A stretch of 64,000 nucleotides of DNA from Rurimicrobium sp040387755 (GTDB lineage Bacteria > Bacteroidota > Bacteroidia > Chitinophagales > Chitinophagaceae): NCBI GenBank assembly GCA_040387755.1, contig JAZKDB010000002.1, positions 1,178,001 through 1,242,000 of the forward strand, given 5' to 3'. The translations under genes were made by a program, and so were the position numbers. Below the pieces are notes generated by a model. The model ran no database searches. It was not told the origin of the DNA and worked only from the letters and a program-made list of their open reading frames with translations. Of this stretch, positions 53,512 through 60,792 are shown one piece after another (position 1 is the stretch's first letter; each line of letters starts with the position of its first letter).

Positions 53512-53536
53512 TAGTACTATGTATTGCATAGTACTA
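53512..53536. promoter_or_regulatory. Inverted repeat, candidate PadR operator
   Basis: The perfect 10-bp half-sites TAGTACTATG and CATAGTACTA are separated by TATTG. Position next to the -7 element of padR suggests autorepression of the padR-pspC operon. The inner ATG...CAT spacing resembles known PadR sites in layout. Confidence 0.65.
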
Positions 53537-53687
53537 TTATTTTTTGCAAAAACTAGAAGCCTGTATTTTAAAATGAAGCTACTTAACTTAAAATCAATTG
53601 TTTGAAAGATGAATATTTCAAAACTAAAGACTATTGCTATAATGAAAATTTCAATATACCTTGTAGATTCACTCAAAACACTACTGT

Positions 53688-54044
53688 ATGAAAGATTTTC
53701 AATTGTATCAATATCAGGGTCTGGTAACCGAGGTTTACGACGGAGACACTTGCACCATTACTTTCGACCTTGGATTTAAAATCTCCTTTACTGAAAAAGT
53801 GCGCCTTTTAGGTATTAATGCGCCTGAAATGCGTGGTAATGACAAAGCAAAGGGCACAATTTCCCGGGATAGACTCCGTGAAAAAATACTGAACCAAACC
53901 ATCTGCATTGAAACACAAAAAGACGAAAAGGAGAAGTATGGACGTTATCTCGGTATTATCTATTTAAAAAATAGCAAAGGTGAATTGGAAAATGTAAATA
54001 ACTGGATGGTAAATGAAGGGCTGGCGTTAAAAGCAAGCTACTAA
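53688..54044 (+). CDS. Staphylococcal-nuclease-like thermonuclease-family protein
   Basis: The 118-residue protein is a compact SNase-like OB-fold. It has VYDGDTCTITFD, VRLLGINAPEM and KYGRYLGIIY. These supply the family arginine and glutamate (R..., PE) and the second arginine in YGR. The position equivalent to Asp40 is Asn, as in some homologues. No signal peptide is visible, unlike secreted relatives, and the N-terminus MKDFQLYQYQGLVTEV begins directly with the fold. It is monocistronic between the divergent PadR gene and kmo. Catalytic activity is probable but not certain. Confidence 0.85.
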   Translation: MKDFQLYQYQGLVTEVYDGDTCTITFDLGFKISFTEKVRLLGINAPEMRGNDKAKGTISRDRLREKILNQTICIETQKDEKEKYGRYLGIIYLKNSKGELENVNNWMVNEGLALKASY

Positions 54045-54151
54045 CGGAAAGAGAACTTATTTTGAGTTGGCAAGAATTTGTCCAAACGATTCAAAAAACA
54101 AGAACATTTGTTCTTACTCAATTTCAATCCTTTATTTAGCAAATTGTCTTT

Positions 54152-54159
54152 TACATTTG
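54152..54159 (+). promoter_or_regulatory. -7 promoter element of kmo (TACATTTG)
   Basis: This is a TAnnTTTG match 17 bases before the chosen kmo ATG. It supports the shorter start. Confidence 0.5.
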
Positions 54160-54176
54160 TAGCCAAACGAAAAAAT

Positions 54177-55556
54177 ATGCCCAGAGCAATTACCATATTA
54201 GGAGCAGGTCTAGTGGGCTCCCTCCTTGCCGTCATTTTACGAAAAAAAGGCTATGAAGTAAAAATATATGAGCGACGACCAGACATGCGCAAAGCAAGCG
54301 GCTATGCCGGACGTTCTATTAACCTTGCTGTAAGCGTGAGGGCATGGAAAGCACTGGAGATGGCTGGCATTAAGCAAGATATCGAACCTATTGCTATACC
54401 CATGTATGGACGCAGCCTGCATATGCCCGATGGCAGCTCAGCCTATCAGCAATACGGCAAAAATAACGAAGCTATATACTCTGTAAGTCGTGGAGAACTG
54501 AATAGAAAACTGATGGATGTTGCCGAACAGCATGGTGTAGAAATCTTTTTTGATCATCGCTGTATAGGAGTCAACCTTGCTAACAACGAACTCAGCTTTG
54601 ATGTATTGGGTACAGCAAAAAAAGAAAATGCTGATTTGCTTTTTGGTGCTGATGGTGCTTTTTCGGCATTGCGTATGAGTTATGGTTTTGCAGACAGAGT
54701 CAATACTTCTCAAAACTATCTGGAGCATGGTTATAAGGAACTCACTATACCCGCATCTGCAACAGGGGGCTTTCTGATAGAAAAGGAAGCTTTGCATATC
54801 TGGCCACGCCATAATTACATGTTGATTGCCCTTCCTAATATTGACGGAAGCTTTACCTGTACTTTATTCTTCCCTTTTGAGGGTGCACCTTCATTTGCCT
54901 CATTGCAAACAAGGGAAGACATCCATTCATTTTTGCAAAGTACATTCCCCGATGCATTGGCTTTATCGCCAAACATGGTCGACGATTTCATCAATAACCC
55001 TACATCGTCACTAATTACAACAAGAGTATTCCCTTGGCACTTTAGCGACAAGAACGCACTGATTGGCGATGCGGCCCATGCCATTGTTCCTTTTTACGGA
55101 CAAGGTATGAATGCAGGTTTTGAGGATTGTACTGTCCTGTTTGATATGATTGAAAAACATGGCGAGGATTGGACTGCCATACTGAATGAATATGAGCTAA
55201 AGCGCAAACCCAATGGTGATGCAGTAGGGGAATTGGCCCTGATGAATTTCATTGAGATGCGCGATAAAGTAGCAGACCCGGCTTTTCTTGAAAGAAAAAA
55301 AATTGAAAAGGAATTAGGTAAATTGTATCCGACAGAATTTATATCTATTTACGAAATGGTTTCATTCAGCCATACACCTTACGACACTGTGATGAAATGC
55401 ATCAAAGCGCAAGATGATTTATTAGGCAATGTAATGGCTGCCGGCGACTTCAGCGTAATGGTAAACCAACAGGAATTCAGGAATAAACTGGACAACTGGA
55501 TTAAAAATTATTATGCTTCGGTACAACAATTAGATTTTGGCACTACAACAAATTAA
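54177..55556 (+). CDS. kmo: Kynurenine 3-monooxygenase
   Basis: This FAD/NADPH enzyme hydroxylates L-kynurenine to 3-hydroxykynurenine in tryptophan degradation or de novo NAD synthesis. The 459-residue protein has the dinucleotide-binding GAGLVG at 9-14 and YERRPDMRK. The kynurenine-monooxygenase segment GYAGRSINLAVSVRAW follows. ALIGDAAHAIVPFYGQGMNA and FEDCTVLFDMI are diagnostic. The C-terminal hydrophobic membrane anchor of eukaryotic forms is absent. The start is the ATG giving MPRAITILGAG, because upstream codons lie before the promoter element. No other kynurenine-pathway gene is in the window. It overlaps recJ by 20 bases. Confidence 0.93.
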   Translation: MPRAITILGAGLVGSLLAVILRKKGYEVKIYERRPDMRKASGYAGRSINLAVSVRAWKALEMAGIKQDIEPIAIPMYGRSLHMPDGSSAYQQYGKNNEAIYSVSRGELNRKLMDVAEQHGVEIFFDHRCIGVNLANNELSFDVLGTAKKENADLLFGADGAFSALRMSYGFADRVNTSQNYLEHGYKELTIPASATGGFLIEKEALHIWPRHNYMLIALPNIDGSFTCTLFFPFEGAPSFASLQTREDIHSFLQSTFPDALALSPNMVDDFINNPTSSLITTRVFPWHFSDKNALIGDAAHAIVPFYGQGMNAGFEDCTVLFDMIEKHGEDWTAILNEYELKRKPNGDAVGELALMNFIEMRDKVADPAFLERKKIEKELGKLYPTEFISIYEMVSFSHTPYDTVMKCIKAQDDLLGNVMAAGDFSVMVNQQEFRNKLDNWIKNYYASVQQLDFGTTTN

Positions 55557-57255
55557 TAAACGCTGGGCATTAAAGCCTGCTGATAAGAACACTATTGAAT
55601 CTTTGCACAAAGCCCTTAATATTCATCCGGCATTGTGCAGACTTTTGGCCATTCGTGAGATAAAGGATTACGAATCTGCCAAACGGTTTTTTCGTCCCGA
55701 AATGAACCAATTGCACGATCCATTTCTGATGAAAGGTATGCATGATGCAGTAAGACGTATCAGCGAAGCCATAGAATGGAACGAAAGAATCTTGGTATAC
55801 GGAGATTATGATGTTGATGGTACAACTTCTGTAGCTGTAATGTATTCCTTTTTGAGGGAGCGCTATAAGGGCCAGCTATCATTTTATATTCCTCACAGAT
55901 ATAGAGAAGGATATGGCGTATCAAAACAAGGTATTGATTTCGCAATAGCAAATGGATACACCTTGATGATAACCCTTGACTGTGGCATTAAATCTACAGA
56001 ACTGATTGCCTATGCCAAAGACAACGGCATTGATGTAATTGTTTGCGACCACCATACTCCTGATGCAATTTTACCCCCGGCATTTGCCATCCTTAACCCA
56101 AAACAAAGTGATTGTCTGTATCCTTTCAAAGAATTGAGTGGCTGTGGTATTGGTTATAAGTTGATTTGTGCCTTGGCACAAGAATGGAAATTACCGGAGT
56201 CAAGTACATCTATGTATTTGGACCTTGTAGCAACCAGTATTGCTGCTGATATTGTACCTGTAAATGGCGAAAACCGCATTCTTGCTTATTATGGCATAAA
56301 AATGGCCAATGAAAATCCTTCATTAGCCATAAAAACATTGAAAGAAATTTCGGGTTTAATTAAACACATTACCTTATCTGATTTGGTATTTGCTATAGGC
56401 CCGAAAATTAATGCAGCAGGCAGGATGGATGATGCCAAAAAAGCGGTGGATTTGTTTATCGAGAAAGACCCCGAAAAAATAAAAGCTTTTGCTGCAGAAT
56501 TAATGTCTGATAATACCGACCGGAAAGAGGTGGATAAAAGTATTACAGAAGAAGCACTCGGCATTCTGGAAAATGATTCATTATTAAGTAGCAAAAAATC
56601 AACTGTGCTTTACAAAGAGCATTGGCATAAAGGAGTAGTAGGTATTGTAGCCAGCAGATTGATTGATTATTGTTACAGGCCAACTATTGTTTTGGCTTCC
56701 AGCAATGGTAAAGTTTCAGGATCTGCGCGCTCTGTAATGGGTTTTAATGTTTATGAAGCCATACATGAATGCCGTGAATTGCTTGAAAATTACGGAGGGC
56801 ATTTTTATGCAGCAGGTATCACTATGACGCCGGAGAATTTTCTTCCTTTTGTAGAAAAATTTGAGCAGGTTGTTTCGAGAACAATTGAACCTCATATGCT
56901 CACGCCCGAAATAGAAATTGACGCAGAGATAGAATTAGAGGATATAAAGCCGGCATTTTACAATATCATCAGGCAGTTTGAGCCCTTTGGCCCTAATAAT
57001 ATGCGACCTGTTTTTTGTACGCGCAATGTTCGCGATTACATGGGCAATTCCCGCATTGTAAAAGAGCAGCACATAAAATTTGTGGTAAGCAACGGCAGAG
57101 GGACTGTAATAGATGGCATTGGATTCAAGATGGCAGATAAATTTCGTTATACCAGCCCCGGTGCTTTTGATATTGTATATACTCTGGACGAAAATGAGTT
57201 CAATGGTGTTACAAAACTTCAGATGAAGGTGATTGATATTCGCCCATCACATTAA
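55537..57255 (+). CDS. recJ: Single-stranded-DNA-specific exonuclease RecJ
   Basis: RecJ degrades single-stranded DNA 5' to 3' in recombination and mismatch repair. The 572-residue protein has the DHH-family motifs: VYGDYDVDGTTS (88-98) with Asp90, 92 and 94, and DHHTP at 171. The DHHA1 region follows with GPKINAAGRMDDAKKAV and GGHFYAAGITM. The start is a TTG inside the end of kmo, giving MALQQINKRWALKP. The next ATG is well into the fold, so TTG initiation with a 20-base overlap is the only start that leaves the domain intact. Confidence 0.93.
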   Translation: MALQQINKRWALKPADKNTIESLHKALNIHPALCRLLAIREIKDYESAKRFFRPEMNQLHDPFLMKGMHDAVRRISEAIEWNERILVYGDYDVDGTTSVAVMYSFLRERYKGQLSFYIPHRYREGYGVSKQGIDFAIANGYTLMITLDCGIKSTELIAYAKDNGIDVIVCDHHTPDAILPPAFAILNPKQSDCLYPFKELSGCGIGYKLICALAQEWKLPESSTSMYLDLVATSIAADIVPVNGENRILAYYGIKMANENPSLAIKTLKEISGLIKHITLSDLVFAIGPKINAAGRMDDAKKAVDLFIEKDPEKIKAFAAELMSDNTDRKEVDKSITEEALGILENDSLLSSKKSTVLYKEHWHKGVVGIVASRLIDYCYRPTIVLASSNGKVSGSARSVMGFNVYEAIHECRELLENYGGHFYAAGITMTPENFLPFVEKFEQVVSRTIEPHMLTPEIEIDAEIELEDIKPAFYNIIRQFEPFGPNNMRPVFCTRNVRDYMGNSRIVKEQHIKFVVSNGRGTVIDGIGFKMADKFRYTSPGAFDIVYTLDENEFNGVTKLQMKVIDIRPSH

Positions 57256-57282
57256 TAAAAAGGGAGTCTTTTGTCTAAATAG

Positions 57283-57317
57283 AAATGGGCTTTATCTATG
57301 TCGATAAAGCCCATTTT
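57283..57317. terminator. Bidirectional terminator after recJ
   Basis: The arms AAATGGGCTTTATC and GATAAAGCCCATTTT pair perfectly around TATGTC, between convergent genes. Confidence 0.9.
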
Positions 57318-57332
57318 AGTTATCAGAAAATG

Positions 57333-58772
57333 TTAGTGTGCTATACTAATTTGTTTCACCACATCAAATCCTTTATCTCCTTTTAATTGTAACAAATAAT
57401 TACCCGAAGGAATATTTGAAACAGGTAATTTATGGTTGAACTGTTGCGTTGCTATAACTGACTGGCTCAATACAACACGACCTTGAATATCCAACAATGA
57501 AACCTGAATATTCTGTGACTGTTCGACAGTTGTGGTAATATTCAATACATCGTTTGCCGGAATAGGGTAAACCTTGGCATCAGATGTTGAAAGCACATCC
57601 TTTTTAATGGAAGAAACGGTATAATCTTCATAGTAATAAGTCGTACTATCGTTCAATTCCCAAGCAGAGACTCCATCCCATGATGCAATTGCATCTGATG
57701 TCAGTTGGTTATAGGTATTATAAGCACTCCTTGTTCTGGAACTCGTATCAAACTTGGCATTAGCAGTATTCCAGATTTGCTCTATAGAAATCAGCCTGTT
57801 ATTGGCGGCATCATACTGATTTATGTAATTAAATGATTTTTCCCAAACCATGTCAGTTGCATTCCAGCTTTCAACCATCTGCACCGTCGCATTTCCGCCG
57901 GCATCATTGGTATAAGTATTACGGCTGTCATTTTCTAAAGACATTGTTGTAAAATCTAATACTTTGCTCAGACTTTGTATCAAATACCCAGAGGCATCAT
58001 ATGTTGAGGTTTCTGAATAAACGTCAAGCCAGATTGAGCTTAAATTAATACTCACCTTAAATGTAGCCACCTTTTTTGCAGCAGTATAGGTGTAGGAATA
58101 AACCGAAGACTCTACCCAACTGCTGCCATCCCAATCAAAATTGGAATCAGTTACAATGTTACTTGATGCATCGTACTTTACTATCCTCTTCGACGAATTT
58201 TCCCATGCACTGCCATCCCAATTCTGAGAACTGTCAGTGGCACGTTTTTTTGCAGCGGTACTGGTGTAATAAGACTGACTTTCATTTTCGTAGCTCGCAC
58301 TCGTTGCATTCCATACTTGTCCTTTATCTGAACTAATATTATTAAGCGCATCAAATGCCTGTGTCTGACGATAATCTTTTCTCAACATGCTCAGCGTTTC
58401 GTCATAAGTCAGCGATAATGCACTATCAAACTTTACGAAATCACTTTTCATATCACCTCCCCGATCACCGGTATAATATAGTTTTGCAGTATCAATCAAC
58501 AGCATTGAAGAGCCATCCAGCGTTCTATTAGCAAATGCTATTATTCTTGAGTCGATAGCTGTTGTTTTGGCCAAGGGAGAGGATAACTTTGGATTGCTGC
58601 GAGAGAACTCCATTGCTCTCTTTTTTGCTTTAGCAATGTGTTGTTCAACACTGAGTCCGGAAGTATAGGTTTGTTTGTTTTTCAAAAAGGGAACCGGCTT
58701 CTTTGCCTGAACCATTTGGGCGTTCAGAAAAAAAAGGCTGAGACCTGAAACTGTTATTACTTTTAAATTCAT
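57333..58772 (-). CDS. Secreted repeat protein with T9SS type A sorting domain
   Basis: The 479-residue protein has a signal peptide (MNLKVITVSGLSLFFLN..., ending VQAKK). The middle region (about 130-380) consists of imperfect repeats of roughly 30-45 residues. Each has a Trp-Asp/Asn turn and Tyr-rich strands, for example SQNWDGSAWENSSKRIVKY, DSNFDWDGSSWVESSVYSY and SWDGVSAWELNDSTTYYY. The last 75 residues (VYPIPANDVLNITTTVE onward, with LLDIQGRVVLSQSV and GNYLLQLKGD) are a type A sorting domain. The start is set at the ATG giving MNLKVI, because the 20 codons upstream would spoil the signal peptide. The function is unknown. Confidence 0.88.
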   Translation of the reverse strand: MNLKVITVSGLSLFFLNAQMVQAKKPVPFLKNKQTYTSGLSVEQHIAKAKKRAMEFSRSNPKLSSPLAKTTAIDSRIIAFANRTLDGSSMLLIDTAKLYYTGDRGGDMKSDFVKFDSALSLTYDETLSMLRKDYRQTQAFDALNNISSDKGQVWNATSASYENESQSYYTSTAAKKRATDSSQNWDGSAWENSSKRIVKYDASSNIVTDSNFDWDGSSWVESSVYSYTYTAAKKVATFKVSINLSSIWLDVYSETSTYDASGYLIQSLSKVLDFTTMSLENDSRNTYTNDAGGNATVQMVESWNATDMVWEKSFNYINQYDAANNRLISIEQIWNTANAKFDTSSRTRSAYNTYNQLTSDAIASWDGVSAWELNDSTTYYYEDYTVSSIKKDVLSTSDAKVYPIPANDVLNITTTVEQSQNIQVSLLDIQGRVVLSQSVIATQQFNHKLPVSNIPSGNYLLQLKGDKGFDVVKQISIAH

Positions 58773-58842
58773 GCTGTTTTTTTGATGGTGATTAATAATA
58801 GAAATGAGGTTAGGAAGAAATATCTGTGGCAATCATGAAATA

Positions 58843-59265
58843 TTACTCAAACAAATTCATTGAGAAAATCTCATTTGTCAAATTGATAGCATTCCCTCCA
58901 ACATTACCTTTTGTACTTGACTCTGTTTTGTTTTTATAAAACAAAAATGAAACTTCTGACAAAGAGATTACTTTCCCATCAGACTTTTCAGCTCTAAAAA
59001 TGTGCTTGCCCGACATAAGTGAATATTTCAGTGCATTAGTTGTCAGAGTCGTGTCACCGACGCTTAGAGGCATTTCTTTTGAGATGTTAATAAAAGGTAG
59101 TTTTCCTATCCTTTCTCCATCGATAAATAAAACAATATAATCCTCAGCCATAGTAGGTGTACTTGTATAAAAGTATCCGGTCAGTTTTGTGGGAATTTCC
59201 TTTTGACAGGAGGATATCAGGAAAAGAAATAAAATGGTTGAAAAAATTACAAGTGCTTTTTTCAT
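58843..59265 (-). CDS. Small lipoprotein of unknown function
   Basis: The 140-residue protein has a hydrophobic N-terminus with lipobox LISSC (Cys20), so it should be lipid-anchored. The mature part is short and beta-rich, with EDYIVLFIDGERIGKLP and KHIFRAEKSDGKVISL. I do not recognise the family. It lies 70 bases upstream of the T9SS type A protein in the same direction, so they may be cotranscribed. Confidence 0.75.
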   Translation of the reverse strand: MKKALVIFSTILFLFLISSCQKEIPTKLTGYFYTSTPTMAEDYIVLFIDGERIGKLPFINISKEMPLSVGDTTLTTNALKYSLMSGKHIFRAEKSDGKVISLSEVSFLFYKNKTESSTKGNVGGNAINLTNEIFSMNLFE

Positions 59266-59346
59266 GACAAAAAATAGTTTTGGTGTAGCAAAGAAAACGT
59301 TGATACATAAAATTTATTATGTAACGGCTGAGAATAAGCCAAAAAA

Positions 59347-59378
59347 AAATGCTGCAACCATGAGTAGTTGCAGCATTT
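59347..59378 (-). terminator. Terminator after rocD
   Basis: The 12-bp arms AAATGCTGCAAC and GTTGCAGCATTT pair perfectly. The T-tract follows on the minus strand, 22 bases beyond the rocD stop. Confidence 0.88.
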
Positions 59379-59399
59379 ACCTATAAAGAATCCAAAAAA

Positions 59400-60638
59400 T
59401 TATAGTTGTTCCAAACTCTTTTTAATAATTGCAATGCACTCATCAATTTGATTGCGTGTAATAATCAATGGTGGAGCAAAACGAATTTTATCGCCATGTG
59501 TTGGTTTTGCCAACAAGCCATTCTCCATCATTAACATACACAAATCCATTGCAGCATCTTCGCCCAAAGATGCGTGGCCTATTACAACTGCCGTAAACAA
59601 ACCTTTTCCACGTACCTCTTTGATATAAGGGCTATTTAAAGCCATTAACTCACTCCTGAAATAGTCTCCCTGTAACACAGCGTTTTCGCACATATGCTCT
59701 TCTTTTAGAACCTTCAATGCCTCAATTGCAACAGCGCAAGCCAATGGATTGCCACCATAAGTGCTACCATGCTGCCCTGGTTTAATGAGCATCATTATTT
59801 CATCATCAGCTAATACCGCCGATACGGGTAAAGTACCACCTGATAATGCCTTACCAAGGATAATAATATCAGCACGAACTCCTTCATGGTCGCAGGCAAG
59901 CAATTTACCTGTCCTGCCTAATCCGGTTTGTATTTCATCAGCGATAAACAGTACATTGGCCTCTTTACATAAGCTTGCTGCTGCTGCCAGATACCCTTCA
60001 TCCGGTACAACTACACCGGCTTCGCCTTGAATGGGTTCAATCAGAAAACCTGCAACATTTGGATCTTTCAAGGCATTCTTTAACGCATCAATATTATTAT
60101 AAGCGACAATCTCATATCCGGGCATAAATGGTCCGTAATTAATTTGCGCAGAAGGATCATTGCTAAAAGAAATCACATTGAGGGTACGTCCATGAAAGTT
60201 ATTCTCACAAACCAAAATTTTTGCAGCATTAGGAGAAATACCTTTTACCTCGTAACCCCAACGACGGGCTAACTTCAAAGCCGTCTCAACAGCTTCTACG
60301 CCGGTATTCATAGGTAATACTTTGTCATAGGAAAAATACTCTGTAATATACTGCGCATATTCGCCCAACAAATTATTATGAAAAGCTCGTGAAGTAAGAG
60401 TCAATCGTTGAGCCTGTTTGATTAAAGTATCCACAATACGCGGATGGCAATGTCCCTGATTAACAGCAGAATACCCCGAAAGAAAATCAAAGTATTGTTT
60501 TCCATCCACGTCCCATAAATGCACTCCAAGCCCTTTTTCTAATACAACTGGTAAAGGATGATAATTATGGGCTCCATGCTCTTCCTCGAGATGCAAAAAA
60601 TGTTGTGATTTTGTAGATATATTTAGTGTAGCTAGCAT
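59400..60638 (-). CDS. rocD: Ornithine-oxo-acid transaminase
   Basis: This PLP enzyme converts ornithine and a 2-oxo acid to glutamate semialdehyde and an amino acid, in arginine and ornithine catabolism. The 412-residue class-III aminotransferase has EEEHGAHNYHPLPVVLEKG, typical of ornithine aminotransferases. It also has DFLSGYSAVNQGHCHPRI, MNTGVEAVETALKLARRWGY, and the aspartate-to-lysine pair ADEIQTGLGRTGK and LGKALSGGTLPVSAVLAD (PLP lysine). The start is the ATG giving MLATLNISTK, with a -7 element directly upstream; 18 codons further upstream are also open. It stands alone. Confidence 0.95.
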   Translation of the reverse strand: MLATLNISTKSQHFLHLEEEHGAHNYHPLPVVLEKGLGVHLWDVDGKQYFDFLSGYSAVNQGHCHPRIVDTLIKQAQRLTLTSRAFHNNLLGEYAQYITEYFSYDKVLPMNTGVEAVETALKLARRWGYEVKGISPNAAKILVCENNFHGRTLNVISFSNDPSAQINYGPFMPGYEIVAYNNIDALKNALKDPNVAGFLIEPIQGEAGVVVPDEGYLAAAASLCKEANVLFIADEIQTGLGRTGKLLACDHEGVRADIIILGKALSGGTLPVSAVLADDEIMMLIKPGQHGSTYGGNPLACAVAIEALKVLKEEHMCENAVLQGDYFRSELMALNSPYIKEVRGKGLFTAVVIGHASLGEDAAMDLCMLMMENGLLAKPTHGDKIRFAPPLIITRNQIDECIAIIKKSLEQL

Positions 60639-60642
60639 GCCG

Positions 60643-60650
60643 CAAAGGTA
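60643..60650 (-). promoter_or_regulatory. -7 promoter element of rocD (TACCTTTG on minus strand)
   Basis: This is a TAnnTTTG match on the minus strand, 4 bases upstream of the chosen ATG. It implies a near-leaderless mRNA and argues against the longer start. Confidence 0.5.
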
Positions 60651-60792
60651 AATAGTAAAACTGTAAATATGACCATCGGATATTCTGTTCATTAACCTGA
60701 TGTGTTAAAAATTTGATGTAATATGCACTTTAGAAATAGTATATTTTCTGTCGTAGTTGCTAATATTGGAATCGTTTTTTTTGTAAAAGTTA

